Assembly: GCF_014126615.1 (NCBI RefSeq) | Contig: NZ_CP059896.1 | Coordinates: forward strand, 2,490,501-2,554,500 | Length of the DNA: 64,000 bases | DNA from: Ciceribacter thiooxidans | Lineage (GTDB): Bacteria; Pseudomonadota; Alphaproteobacteria; Rhizobiales; Rhizobiaceae | Direction: 5' to 3' | In this document: in pieces, positions 43,496 through 52,453 of the stretch | Numbering within the stretch: position 1 is the first letter of the stretch | Layout of the letters: the number at the start of each line of letters is the position of its first letter | Notes under the pieces: generated by a model | Databases searched by the model: none | Told to the model about the DNA's origin: nothing | The model's input: only the letters and a program-made list of their open reading frames with translations | Program-made: the position numbers and the translations under genes

Positions 43496-43708
43496 ATGCC
43501 TGTCGTCGCCCACCAGATCGAACCCCTTTCCGATGAACAAGACTTGGCGGAAGCCGTCCTCGCCGCTCACGACGGCGACCCACTCGCCGCCCTTCGCTCG
43601 GTCATCGCCGATGCGGAATTCCTTCACGGTCAACTCGAAATCGCTTCCGCCCTCATAAGCCCCGGTCTCGCACGTGGCTGGAAACCGAAGTTTCAGCGTG
43701 TGGAATAG
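43496..43708 (+). CDS. Small protein of unknown function (70 aa), probable SOS gene
   Basis: An acidic, helical 70-residue protein (start MPVVAHQIEPL; middle HDGDPLAALRSVIADAEFL; end LARGWKPKFQRVE). The pattern HDGD-AAxR-DAxxLxxQLxxA-xxxxGxxRGWxP is one I associate with small rhizobial proteins, so it is probably conserved. ATG 43496 has AAGAG upstream; a GTG three codons earlier is possible. It is the first gene behind the LexA box and is followed two bases later by the zinc-ribbon-like gene. No enzymatic motif is visible. Confidence 0.7.
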   Translation: MPVVAHQIEPLSDEQDLAEAVLAAHDGDPLAALRSVIADAEFLHGQLEIASALISPGLARGWKPKFQRVE

Positions 43709-43710
43709 CC

Positions 43711-43986
43711 ATGAAGCACCGTCGTGGCATTGATCTAACCGCGTCTTTCGGTCCGTCCGATTACCGGGAGCACGAAAGCCAGCAGTACGAAACGTTGAAG
43801 AGCCTCCACGAATGGGAAGTGCTCGGTGCGAAATGTGGAAAGTGCGGTCGCGTCTCGTGGCTCGACAAGCGTGTGATCGAGCGTGAATTCGGGAATCAGT
43901 ACCTCATGAATCTTCGCCGCAAGCTGCGGTGCGTTTGCGGAAACAAGGAGGGCAACACCGTGCTCATCGGAAAACTGCCGCGATAG
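43711..43986 (+). CDS. Small zinc-ribbon-like protein (91 aa)
   Basis: A 91-residue protein with two metal-binding knuckles, CGKCGRVSWLDK and LRCVCGN (Cys42, Cys45, Cys74 and Cys76 region), separated by a basic helix (RVIEREFGNQYLMNLRRKL). This is a zinc-ribbon-type arrangement suited to nucleic-acid or protein binding. It starts two bases after the previous gene and shares the LexA-controlled promoter, so DNA-damage induction is predicted. No named family recognised. Confidence 0.72.
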   Translation: MKHRRGIDLTASFGPSDYREHESQQYETLKSLHEWEVLGAKCGKCGRVSWLDKRVIEREFGNQYLMNLRRKLRCVCGNKEGNTVLIGKLPR

Positions 43987-44068
43987 CCGGTTCCACGCGC
44001 CGGAAAAGTGTCCCGGTTGGGAGGTCGCAGATGTTCTCGCACCGTTGGATTTGCCGGCAATGCGAATG

Positions 44069-44143
44069 TGGCTGGGGCGCCTGGATTCGAACCAGGGGAT
44101 GGCGGTACCAAAAACCGCTGCCTTACCGCTTGGCTACGCCCCA
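44069..44143 (-). tRNA. tRNA-Gln(TTG)
   Basis: A 75-base cloverleaf: acceptor TGGGGCG pairs with CGCCCCA, then GCCA with encoded CCA. The anticodon stem GCGGT/ACCGC encloses TTTTGGT, giving anticodon TTG. The T arm contains GGTTCGAATCC. Confidence 0.96.
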
Positions 44144-44373
44144 ACACGTGCGGATCGTCGCGGCGGGGAGGAAGGCTCCGGCGCCGGCCGTTGCCCCTTA
44201 GCAAAAGCGGCATGGCGGGGCAACGGTTTCGTGACAAAAAAAGCCGGCGCCCTCTCCACCACCTCCGCCGATCAACGGTTTTCATCGGCCGCATCCGATT
44301 TTTTCATTGGACGCGACGTGCGCGCGCCTTAGGGTCCGGTCGAGACTTCACCGCTTGCGAACGAGGAACACCC

Positions 44374-44670
44374 ATGCCCGGCTTTTCCGCCCGCCCGCCT
44401 GCCCTGCCGACGATCCTCCTCGACGATGCCGTCGTGCGCATCACCCGCTGGGATTTCGAGCCGGGGGCTGCGACCGGACACCATGTGCACGGCCTCGGTT
44501 ACGTGGTGGTACCGATGACCGATTGCCATTTCCTGATCGAGGACGCCGCCGGCGAGCGGCGGGTGACGAGCAAGGCCGGCGAGGTCTATCGCCGCGAGGC
44601 GGGCGTCGAGCACAATGTCGTCAACGGCGGCGATGCGCCGATGTCCTTCATCGAGATCGAGTACAAATGA
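44374..44670 (+). CDS. Small single-domain cupin
   Basis: A 98-residue cupin barrel. Visible: ITRWDFEPGAATGHHVHGLG with the His ligands of the first cupin motif, and AGEVYRREAGVEHNVVNGG as the second. ATG 44374 is preceded by ACGAGGAA. It overlaps the downstream metallo-beta-lactamase-fold gene by ATGA, so the two proteins are made together. The substrate is unknown. Confidence 0.85.
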   Translation: MPGFSARPPALPTILLDDAVVRITRWDFEPGAATGHHVHGLGYVVVPMTDCHFLIEDAAGERRVTSKAGEVYRREAGVEHNVVNGGDAPMSFIEIEYK

Positions 44671-45596
44671 GCGAGCCGCGCGACACGCCGAAAAGCCCGG
44701 AATTCGACCTCACCTTCGAACCGGCCCACGGCCGGGCGGTGCCGGTCGCCGACGGCGTGGAGCGGATCACCGTCAACAATCCCGGCCCCTTCACCTTCCA
44801 CGGCACGAATACCTACATCGTCGGCCGCCGCTCCGTCGCGGTGATCGATCCGGGACCGGAGGACGAGGCGCATTTTGCCGCGCTGATGCAGGCGCTCGAA
44901 GGTCGCGAGGTGACCCATATCGCCGTCAGCCACACCCACAAGGACCATTCGCCGCTCGCGCGCCGACTGAAGGCGGCGACCGGGGCGGTGATCGTCGCCG
45001 AAGGGCCGCACCGGGCGGCGCGGCCTCTCCATACCGGCGAAACCAACCCGTTCGCGGAGAGCTCCGACATGGAATTTTCCCCCGACATCGCGCTTGCCGA
45101 CAATGACAGGGTCGAGGGCGACGGCTGGACGCTATCGGCGATCGCCACTCCCGGCCACACCGCCAACCACCTCGCCTTCGCACTCGAGGGGAGCGGCATC
45201 GTTTTTTCCGCCGATCATGTGATGGCCTGGGCGACGAGCATCGTCGCCCCGCCCGACGGCGCCATGGGCGACTACATGGCATCGCTGGAAAGGCTGCTTT
45301 CGCGCGACGACCGCATCTACTTTCCCGGCCATGGCGGGCCGGTGAAGGACCCGCCGGCCTTCCTGCGCGGGCTGCGCACCCACCGGCGGATGCGCGAGCG
45401 CGCCGTGCTCGAACGCATCCGGGCGGGCGACCGGCTAATCCCGGACATGGTGAAGGCGATCTACCGCGACACCGATCCGCGCCTTCATGGTGCGGCCGCG
45501 CTTTCCGTGCTGGCGCATATCGAGGATCTCGTCGAGAAGGGGATCGTCGCGACCGACGGTCCGCCGCGGCTCACCGGCGTCTACACGATCGCCTGA
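44667..45596 (+). CDS. Metallo-beta-lactamase-fold hydrolase
   Basis: A 309-residue MBL-fold metal hydrolase. The zinc motif SHTHKDHSPL (HxHxDH), TPGHTANHLAF, FSADHVM and YFPGHGGPV are all present. A C-terminal winged-helix-like segment (LHGAAALSVLAHIEDLVEKG) resembles LACTB2/RNase-Z-like hydrolases. Its N-terminal FTFHGTNTYIVG is typical of that subgroup. Coupled to the cupin gene by a four-base overlap. The substrate is not predictable. Confidence 0.9.
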   Translation: MSEPRDTPKSPEFDLTFEPAHGRAVPVADGVERITVNNPGPFTFHGTNTYIVGRRSVAVIDPGPEDEAHFAALMQALEGREVTHIAVSHTHKDHSPLARRLKAATGAVIVAEGPHRAARPLHTGETNPFAESSDMEFSPDIALADNDRVEGDGWTLSAIATPGHTANHLAFALEGSGIVFSADHVMAWATSIVAPPDGAMGDYMASLERLLSRDDRIYFPGHGGPVKDPPAFLRGLRTHRRMRERAVLERIRAGDRLIPDMVKAIYRDTDPRLHGAAALSVLAHIEDLVEKGIVATDGPPRLTGVYTIA

Positions 45597-45615
45597 GGCA
45601 GGGCTCCCGCAGCCA

Positions 45616-46530
45616 TCAGTCGCCGGCAACCCCGAGAAGCTCGGCATCCAGTTCGTGGAGGTAATGTTCGGCGATCAGGTCGCCGATGCCGAGATCGTGC
45701 GGGCCGTAGCGGCTGGCGACGCGGACGTCGACCAGCGTCGTCTCGGCCTCCTCGCGCAGCCTCACCATCACGTCGAAGGAAAGACCGAGCACCAGCGTGC
45801 GCATCTCCGCCTGGACGCGCGCGGTACCGGCGGGTTCCGGCGGTTCGGCGACGGCGAGCTCCTGCGGCGCGGGCCGCGGCAACGGCACCGGCCCGACCTT
45901 CGGCATCGTTTCGGCCGGCGCCGTGACCTGCGCATCCCTTCCCTGCGGCAGCGGCGCGAGCTCCGGCAGGAGGGGCTCGTGGCCACGCGACGCTGTCACA
46001 GTGAGCCCGGTGAGGTCGGCGACCTTCAGCACCGCCTCGTGCACCCGGTCGAGCGCGCCTTCGTAGCGCCGGCCGGTGAGGCCGGGATAGGCGCCCGCCT
46101 GGGCCTGCCGCATCGCCGGCGTCACCGGCGGCCGGTCGAGCCATTGCTGCTTGCCTTCCGGCACGGTGATCCAGGCTGGCGGATCGGCAATGTCGGTCGT
46201 GACGTCGTAGAGCATCGGCCGGGTCATGTACTGGAAGGCGGCAAAGCCGACGAGGCCGAGCGGCAGGGCCGCGTAAAGAAGCGCGCTGGTGGACGCCACA
46301 CCGCCGAGCGCCCCGACCTTCCAGAGGCGCCAGAGGCCGAAGAGCGCGAGCGGCACGGCAAGCGCCGCCGGAACCGCCGAGGCGAGCACGAGCGCGACAG
46401 AATCCGGCGTGGTGAGTGGCCCAAAGCGATGGAGAAGCACGACCAGGACGAGGAAGACGGCGGCCGCACGCGAAAGCCGCCGCGCCAGGAAGGCCGAGCG
46501 GGAGACGGGCCGGTCATAGCGAATGGTCAT
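45616..46530 (-). CDS. DUF1499 domain membrane protein
   Basis: A 304-residue protein with three hydrophobic segments in the first 105 residues and a DUF1499-type soluble domain after it (DVTTDIADPPAWITV, MRTLVLGLSFDVMVRLREE, VDVRVASRYGPHDLGIG). A proline-rich linker (PKVGPVPLPRPAPQE) interrupts the domain, which is unusual. Function is unknown. It converges on the MBL gene and lies downstream of another membrane-protein gene on the same strand. Confidence 0.8.
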   Translation of the reverse strand: MTIRYDRPVSRSAFLARRLSRAAAVFLVLVVLLHRFGPLTTPDSVALVLASAVPAALAVPLALFGLWRLWKVGALGGVASTSALLYAALPLGLVGFAAFQYMTRPMLYDVTTDIADPPAWITVPEGKQQWLDRPPVTPAMRQAQAGAYPGLTGRRYEGALDRVHEAVLKVADLTGLTVTASRGHEPLLPELAPLPQGRDAQVTAPAETMPKVGPVPLPRPAPQELAVAEPPEPAGTARVQAEMRTLVLGLSFDVMVRLREEAETTLVDVRVASRYGPHDLGIGDLIAEHYLHELDAELLGVAGD

Positions 46531-46607
46531 CGATGCGTCACCGGCGCTCGCGAGTTCGGATCAGGAGCTTCCTGTTTACCGTCTCGCCCGGCAGGCGACA
46601 AGCGCGC

Positions 46608-47513
46608 TCACGGTTGCGTGCCCTCGCCCGCCTGACTGCCGTCGGTCTGATTGCCGTCGTCGAGCGGCAATTCCTCGCCGTTCAGGGTCGGAGCCGAGCC
46701 GTCATCGGGAATGATGAGTTGCAGGTCGCCCGGCGGCGGTGGCGGAGCGGCGTTTTCCGGCTGCGGCATGTAGAGCGAGCCGAGGACGATGAAGCCGATG
46801 ACCACGAGCCAGCTGCCGACGATCCGCGAGGGGATCACGAGCCAGGGCCCGCGGAACTGCCGCAGCAGCAGCGCCGGCGCCACGACCAGCCAAAGCGCGC
46901 AGAGCGCCGTGCCGACGGTGAAATCGAGGATGCCGATGCCGAGGTCGTCGAGGCCGACGAAGAGCGAGAAGGAGAAGGCGACGATCGCCGCGGCGACGGC
47001 CGCTGCAAGAACGGCCCAGCGTCCCGGCACCCAGAGTGCCGTCCCGGTCGAAATCACCGCGGCGGGTGCAACGAGATAGAGCACCTCACCGAGCGGCGAG
47101 GCCATGACCCCGCGGAAGATCGGATCGAAGAAGGACAGCATCACCACCAGAACGGCAAGGAAGGTGAGGAAGATGATGCGCACTCCGCGCGTATCCGGGG
47201 CAACGGCAGCGGCGACCGCAAGGCCGAGCATCGCCAGAACCAGGTCATAGACCGAGAGCGTGAAGAGGAAGCCGAGCTCCATGAAGCCGTAGTCATGGGG
47301 GATCGCCTGCGAGAGGCCGAGCCCGACGAAGCCGAGAAGGACGAGGCCGAGCGACCAGCGGAAGCCGGCGGTGCGGGTTCTGGCGCGGATCGCAGCAAGG
47401 CCGGTGCCCGGCGCCTCGACGAGGGGAAGACCCTGGCGCTGCCTGCGGCGGCGCTCGGCACGCGACAGTGCCGGTTTGGCGTCGCCCGTTGCGCCGTGCG
47501 TTTTCGAGACCAT
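46608..47513 (-). CDS. Polytopic membrane protein of unknown function
   Basis: A 301-residue protein with a basic N terminus (SRAERRRRQRQG), about seven hydrophobic segments between residues 50 and 245, and a proline- and acid-rich tail (PPPPPGDLQLIIPDDG). ATG 47513 is chosen since the longer frame to 47882 runs through the divergent intergenic region. I do not recognise a family. It is 77 bases upstream of the DUF1499 gene and probably cotranscribed. Confidence 0.75.
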   Translation of the reverse strand: MVSKTHGATGDAKPALSRAERRRRQRQGLPLVEAPGTGLAAIRARTRTAGFRWSLGLVLLGFVGLGLSQAIPHDYGFMELGFLFTLSVYDLVLAMLGLAVAAAVAPDTRGVRIIFLTFLAVLVVMLSFFDPIFRGVMASPLGEVLYLVAPAAVISTGTALWVPGRWAVLAAAVAAAIVAFSFSLFVGLDDLGIGILDFTVGTALCALWLVVAPALLLRQFRGPWLVIPSRIVGSWLVVIGFIVLGSLYMPQPENAAPPPPPGDLQLIIPDDGSAPTLNGEELPLDDGNQTDGSQAGEGTQP

Positions 47514-47555
47514 GCGTCGCCTTGTCCCTTGGACCGGTGTGGAGAATTGTCCATA

Positions 47556-47576
47556 AATGATGCCGAGGTCATCATT
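47556..47576. promoter_or_regulatory. Palindrome in the divergent region 47514-47600
   Basis: AATGATG (47556-47562) and CATCATT (47570-47576) with a seven-base centre, between the divergent membrane-protein gene and the 108-residue gene. A possible operator; no regulator is encoded nearby. Confidence 0.3.
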
Positions 47577-47600
47577 CAAGACCGATGAAAGACGAGAGCG

Positions 47601-47927
47601 ATGAGATCGATCCTGATGCTGAACGCCGTTACCCGGTGCGAGCGCAACGCGGCCACCAGCTTCGTCTTCGACAGCATAAACGCCCGCGGCGGCTGGGTCG
47701 ATGACGTTCACATGTATTCCAACAAGATGACCAACATCCGGTTCGTGCTGGAGGCCGGCGACATCGAGCCTTTCCTGGCCGCGCTTGCGGACTACGGCAT
47801 CCGCCTCGACGCCCCGGCCGAGCGCTTCGCGCCGGACGACCACACGGAGAGGAAGGCGACCCTTCAGCTCAGCTTCGTTCACGACGAGCCGGATCTGAGG
47901 CGCGAAATCCCCGCCGTTCCGGGCTGA
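47601..47927 (+). CDS. Hypothetical protein (108 aa)
   Basis: A small soluble protein; seen are MTNIRFVLEAGDIEPFLAAL and LADYGIRLDAP, a pattern like ACT/ferredoxin-like alpha-beta folds. ATG 47601 has GAGAG upstream; ATG 47616 is another possible start. It stands alone, convergent with ppdK. No family recognised. Confidence 0.65.
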   Translation: MRSILMLNAVTRCERNAATSFVFDSINARGGWVDDVHMYSNKMTNIRFVLEAGDIEPFLAALADYGIRLDAPAERFAPDDHTERKATLQLSFVHDEPDLRREIPAVPG

Positions 47928-47932
47928 CGCAG

Positions 47933-50608
47933 TCAGCCCCTTCGGCCGTTCGCCTTGATCGCGGCCTGCGCTGCGGAGAGCCTTGCGATCGGCACGCGGA
48001 AGGGCGAGCAGGAGACGTAGTCGAGTCCTGCGCCTTCGCAGAAATGGATCGAGGCCGGGTCGCCGCCGTGTTCGCCGCAGATGCCGAGCTTCATGTCCGG
48101 CCGGGTCTGGCGGCCGCGCTCGGCGGCAATCCGGATCAGTTCGCCCACACCGTCGAAATCGAGCGAGATGAAGGGATCGTGCTCGATGATGCCCTTGCGC
48201 TGGTAGGTGGTGATGAAGGACGAGGCGTCGTCGCGCGAGATCCCGAAGGTCGTCTGCGTCAGGTCGTTGGTGCCGAAGGAGAAGAATTCCGCCGCCTCGG
48301 CGATGACGTGGGCGCGCAGGGCGGCGCGCGGCAGCTCGATCATCGTGCCGACGAGATAGCTGATCTGCAGGCCGGCCTCGGTCATCACCTCCTGGGCGAC
48401 GCGGTCGATAGCGGCCTTCACGTAGTCGAGCTCGGATTTAAGGCCGACGAGCGGCACCATGATTTCCGGCACGACGGCGGCACCCGTTTCGCGGGCGGCC
48501 TCGATCGCGGCCTCGAAGATCGCGCGGGCCTGCATTTCGGCGATCTCGGGATAGGAGATCGCAAGACGGCAGCCGCGATGGCCGAGCATGGGGTTGAACT
48601 CGTGCAGCGCATCGACCCGCTGGCGCAGAAGCTGCGGTTCGAGGCCCATGGCGTCCGCCACCTCGGCAATCTCCTCGTCGGTCTTCGGCAGGAATTCGTG
48701 CAGCGGCGGGTCGAGGAGACGGATCGTCACCGGCAGGCCGTGCATGATCTCGAAGAGCTCGGTGAAATCGGAGCGCTGCATCGGCAGGAGCTTGGCGAGC
48801 GCGCGGCGGCGCCCCTCCTCGTCGGCGGCGAGGATCATCTCGCGCATGACCTGGATGCGCATGCCCTCGAAGAACATATGCTCGGTGCGGCAGAGGCCGA
48901 TGCCTTCAGCGCCGAAGGAGCGCGCCGCACGCGCATCGGTCGGCGTATCGGCATTGGTGCGCACCGTCATGCGCCGGGTGCGGTCGGCCCAGTCCATGAG
49001 CTGGGCGAAATCGCCGGAAAGCTCCGGCTGCAGCATCGCCACCCTGCCCCTCAGCACCTGGCCGGTGGACCCGTCGATGGTGATGATGTCACCCTTGCCG
49101 AGCGTCACGCCGGCGCCGATCAGCACCTCGTTGCGCAGGTCGACGCGCAGGCTTCCGGCGCCCGCCACGCACGGGATGCCCATGCCGCGGGCGACAACCG
49201 CCGCGTGGCTGGTCATGCCGCCGCGGGTCGTCAGGATGCCTTCGGCGGCGTGCATGCCGTGAATGTCTTCCGGGCTTGTCTCGACACGAACGAGGATCAC
49301 CTTGCGGCCCTCCTCCTCGGCGGCGACCGCCTCTTCCGCGGTGAAGACGATTGCGCCGGTCGCGGCCCCCGGCGAGGCCGGGAGGCCGGAGCCGATGACG
49401 TCGCGCTCGACGCGCGGATCGATCGTCGGGTGCAAGAGCTGGTCGAGCGAGGACGGCTCGATGCGCATCACCGCCTCTTCCTCACCGATCAGCCCTTCGG
49501 CCGCCATGTCGACGGCGATCTTCATCGCCGCCTTCGTCGTGCGCTTGCCGGAGCGGGCCTGCAGCATCCACAGCTTGCCGCGCTCGATGGTGAATTCGAG
49601 GTCCTGCATGTCGCGGTAGTGCGATTCGAGCTTGTCGCAGATCGAGCGGAACTCGGCGAAGGCCTCGGGCATGACCTTTTCGAGCGAGGGCCGGTCGGAG
49701 CCGGATTCGATCCGTGCCGCCTCGGTGATCGACTGCGGCGTACGGATGCCGGCGACGACGTCCTCGCCTTGGGCGTTGACGAGGAATTCGCCGTAGAGCG
49801 CCTTCTCGCCGGTCGAGGGATTGCGGGTGAAGGCGACGCCGGTCGCCGACGTCGAGCCGAGATTGCCGAAGACCATCGCCTGCACGGTAACGGCGGTGCC
49901 CCATTCGGCAGGGATGGCGTGCAGGTGGCGATAGGTGATCGCCCGCGGGTTCATCCAGCTCGCAAAGACCGCGCCGATCGCGCCCCAGAGTTGCACCAGC
50001 GGATCCTGCGGGAAGGGCTCGCCGAGTTCCTCCTCGATCAGCGCCTTGTAGAGGCCGACCACGTGCTGCCATTCGACGGCGGAGAGATCGGTGTCGAGGT
50101 CGTGGCCGAGGCGGGCCTTCTCGTCTTCGAGGATTTCCTCGAAGGACTCGTGGCCGAGACCCATGACGACGTCCCCGTACATCTGGATGAAGCGGCGGTA
50201 GCTGTCCCAGGCAAAGCGCGCATCGCCGGCATTGTGGCCGAGCGCCTCGACGGTCTCGTCGTTGAGGCCGAGGTTGAGCACCGTGTCCATCATGCCGGGC
50301 ATGGAGGTGCGGGCGCCGGAGCGGACGGAGAGCAGCAGCGGATTGGTGGTATCGCCGAAGCCACGGCCGGTGATCTCCTCCATGCCTTTCAGGCCGGCGA
50401 GCACCTCTTTCTTCATCGCCTCCGGCAGCGTGCGGCCGTTCTCGTAATAGTAGGTACAGACGTCGGTGATGATGGTGAGGCCGGGCGGCACCGGCAGGCC
50501 GAGGCTCGCCATCTCCGCAAGGTTTGCGCCCTTGCCGCCGAGATGCTCGCGATCACCTGCGCGACCTTCGGCCTTTCCGTCACCAAAGGTATAGACCCAC
50601 TTCCTCAT
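47933..50608 (-). CDS. ppdK: Pyruvate, phosphate dikinase
   Basis: Interconverts pyruvate and phosphoenolpyruvate using ATP and phosphate. The 891-residue protein has the ATP-grasp domain at the N terminus (KWVYTFGDGKAEG, GGKGANLAEMASLGLPVPPG). The swivelling phospho-histidine domain reads ILTTRGGMTSHAAVVARGMGIPCV, with the catalytic His. The C-terminal PEP-binding barrel has GIGLCRTEHMFF and SFGTNDLTQTTFG. ATG 50608 is preceded by GGAGAGCGGGC and matches the family start. Length is normal and no lesion is seen. Confidence 0.97.
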   Translation of the reverse strand: MRKWVYTFGDGKAEGRAGDREHLGGKGANLAEMASLGLPVPPGLTIITDVCTYYYENGRTLPEAMKKEVLAGLKGMEEITGRGFGDTTNPLLLSVRSGARTSMPGMMDTVLNLGLNDETVEALGHNAGDARFAWDSYRRFIQMYGDVVMGLGHESFEEILEDEKARLGHDLDTDLSAVEWQHVVGLYKALIEEELGEPFPQDPLVQLWGAIGAVFASWMNPRAITYRHLHAIPAEWGTAVTVQAMVFGNLGSTSATGVAFTRNPSTGEKALYGEFLVNAQGEDVVAGIRTPQSITEAARIESGSDRPSLEKVMPEAFAEFRSICDKLESHYRDMQDLEFTIERGKLWMLQARSGKRTTKAAMKIAVDMAAEGLIGEEEAVMRIEPSSLDQLLHPTIDPRVERDVIGSGLPASPGAATGAIVFTAEEAVAAEEEGRKVILVRVETSPEDIHGMHAAEGILTTRGGMTSHAAVVARGMGIPCVAGAGSLRVDLRNEVLIGAGVTLGKGDIITIDGSTGQVLRGRVAMLQPELSGDFAQLMDWADRTRRMTVRTNADTPTDARAARSFGAEGIGLCRTEHMFFEGMRIQVMREMILAADEEGRRRALAKLLPMQRSDFTELFEIMHGLPVTIRLLDPPLHEFLPKTDEEIAEVADAMGLEPQLLRQRVDALHEFNPMLGHRGCRLAISYPEIAEMQARAIFEAAIEAARETGAAVVPEIMVPLVGLKSELDYVKAAIDRVAQEVMTEAGLQISYLVGTMIELPRAALRAHVIAEAAEFFSFGTNDLTQTTFGISRDDASSFITTYQRKGIIEHDPFISLDFDGVGELIRIAAERGRQTRPDMKLGICGEHGGDPASIHFCEGAGLDYVSCSPFRVPIARLSAAQAAIKANGRRG

Positions 50609-50741
50609 GCCCGCTCTCCACCCATAGGCTTTTTCCATCATTTACAGCAATCTAGCCGGATTGGAAACGCCGCCGCCTGCAACTTATGTTGCATTGCATC
50701 ATAATTGCGGCATGGTCGTGGAGAATTTGCAGATCGCGACG

Positions 50742-52388
50742 TCAGGCGGCAGTCGATCCGACATCACCGCTCGTGATCTGGTCACGATCCCAGCCGCCTT
50801 GCCGTCTGGTGCCGACGCGGCGCAGGATCGATTCCAGGTTGAATGCATGAAAGACGAAGCCGACGTCGTCGAGGGTGCTTCCGTCCCTGATTTCCGAGAG
50901 GGCGCGGATCAGAGCGTCCGCGTCGACGATCCCAAGATCGTGCAGGCGGCATTCGCGACGCAGATCGCGCGTGATGCCTCCGGCAGCGGCGACGAGCGAC
51001 GTCGTGAGATAGGTCTCGAAATTCTCGCGCAGCGGCACATCGAGAAACGCGCTCGGGTAACCGAGATGGGAGAGCATCCGACGATGCAGCTCCTTTCCGG
51101 CACGCCATTCGCGGGGCAGACTGCGGTAGAAGCGCACCGCCTCCGGCTGGGCGAAGGCGCTGACCGGCCAGAGCCCGTTTTCCGCAAACAGCGGTGCGCG
51201 GGCGGCCTGCGCTTCGAGCACCGAGATCGGCAGGACCGGAAACGGCGCGCGCTCGCACCCGCGGGCGTAATCGGCGAAGCTGTTGCGGTAGGCCGGTCTG
51301 ATCGCCGGGGCGGGTGATTGCGGCAGGTAGGCGTCGCCGACGTTCCTCGCCCATTGTTCGGCATCCTGCTCGAACGCATGCAGCATGTGCAGCTCGTCGC
51401 CGCCCGTCCCGGTCGCGATCACGCGCGTACCCCTTTTGCGCACCAACGCCGCGATGAGACCCCGCAAGGGCCGCTGCAAGTCGGCGTTGCGCGGTGTCGC
51501 GACGTAATCGCTCGTCGTGGAAAAACCGGAGGGGATCATCGCCGTGCGCTCGACCGGCCAGGTCATGTCGCGATAGCTGAACCGGCTGATCGCGAGCCTG
51601 CGCCGCTCGCGCTGCTGGCGTGCGGCAGCGCCGGTGATCGCAAGCGCCGCCGTTACAGGTGCCGACACGGCCGCGCGGGCGAGCACCCCGGCGATCACCG
51701 CGGAATCCATGCCGCCGCTGAACTCGGCTGCGACCTCCAGATCGCCGAGCGGCCATCGCCGCAGAAGCGCGTCCACCAGACCGCAGGCGGCAGCGGGGAT
51801 GTCGACGTCTTCGCGCAGGGGCGTCGGCAGGAAGTAGGGAGCAGGCGGCGGGTATTCGACGCGGACTTCGCCACCTGCACCGACATACAGGGCGGCGCGT
51901 TCGGTCACCATGAAGACGTTGGAAAACAAGGTCGCCGACGCATAAGGCGGATTGCCGGTGAGACGAAAGGCGGTCCAGGCCGGGTCGACATCGCCCGCAT
52001 CCGCATCGGCGTAGAAATCGGCAAAATTCCAGGAGACTTCCAGCGCGGACGCCGCGGCGCGCACATAGAGCGGCGCCACGCCGCCATGCCCGGCGCGGAA
52101 CGTGACCGACGCTCGGCGATGGTCGACGACGATCGCCTGCCAGTCGAGCGGCCAGGTCTCCAATGCTGCAAGGAACGCACGCAACTCGCCCTCGCCTGCG
52201 TCGGATGCAGGCGGGAAATCCGCCCCTCCGGCCGCGGAGCGCTCACGGCAGAGAACCAAGGAAAGGTCCGGCCCTTCCCAGCAGAAGTTCTCCAGCAGCG
52301 GATGGGCCATCGCCCGCAACCCGTCGAACGACCACCGCTCGCAACCGGCAGTGGCCGTCCTGTCGATTCGTCCAATGAACATGCACAC
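50742..52388 (-). CDS. Asparagine-synthetase-like ATP-dependent amide ligase
   Basis: A 548-residue protein with the architecture of asparagine synthetase B and of lasso-peptide cyclases. An N-terminal glutaminase-like domain is degenerate (the conserved ARDRFGIKPLY reads RAGHGGVAPLY, losing the Asp). A C-terminal adenylating domain has an intact PP-loop EFSGGMDS (residues 224-229) and TGTGGDELH. GTG 52388 would place Cys at position 2, as in class II glutaminases; ATG 52382 would drop it, and both have GGAG upstream. It follows a 52-residue peptide gene by 65 bases with a strong hairpin between. Amide-bond formation on that peptide is a hypothesis; a metabolic asparagine synthetase is less likely. 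Confidence 0.8.
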   Translation of the reverse strand: MCMFIGRIDRTATAGCERWSFDGLRAMAHPLLENFCWEGPDLSLVLCRERSAAGGADFPPASDAGEGELRAFLAALETWPLDWQAIVVDHRRASVTFRAGHGGVAPLYVRAAASALEVSWNFADFYADADAGDVDPAWTAFRLTGNPPYASATLFSNVFMVTERAALYVGAGGEVRVEYPPPAPYFLPTPLREDVDIPAAACGLVDALLRRWPLGDLEVAAEFSGGMDSAVIAGVLARAAVSAPVTAALAITGAAARQQRERRRLAISRFSYRDMTWPVERTAMIPSGFSTTSDYVATPRNADLQRPLRGLIAALVRKRGTRVIATGTGGDELHMLHAFEQDAEQWARNVGDAYLPQSPAPAIRPAYRNSFADYARGCERAPFPVLPISVLEAQAARAPLFAENGLWPVSAFAQPEAVRFYRSLPREWRAGKELHRRMLSHLGYPSAFLDVPLRENFETYLTTSLVAAAGGITRDLRRECRLHDLGIVDADALIRALSEIRDGSTLDDVGFVFHAFNLESILRRVGTRRQGGWDRDQITSGDVGSTAA

Positions 52389-52422
52389 GCTCTCCGCGCG
52401 AGGTCCGTTGCCTCAGCCGAAT

Positions 52423-52442
52423 GGCCGCCCCGAAGGGCGGCC
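52423..52442 (-). promoter_or_regulatory. Intercistronic hairpin between peptide and AsnB-like genes
   Basis: GGCCGCCC (52423-52430), CGAA, GGGCGGCC (52435-52442): a perfect 8-base stem with a stable UUCG loop in the RNA. No T run follows, so it is more likely a partial terminator, processing signal or 3'-end protector that keeps peptide mRNA in excess of enzyme mRNA. Confidence 0.65.
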
Positions 52443-52453
52443 GCTGATCGGCG

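Noticed and set aside
43008..44143. Integrated element using tRNA-Gln as attachment site
   Set aside because: No integrase gene and no duplicated tRNA 3' end was found, so only low GC and position hint at transfer.
48044..50704. An 886-residue plus-strand open frame
   Set aside because: Antisense to ppdK with Asp/His/Arg-rich low-complexity translation; ppdK has full catalytic motifs.
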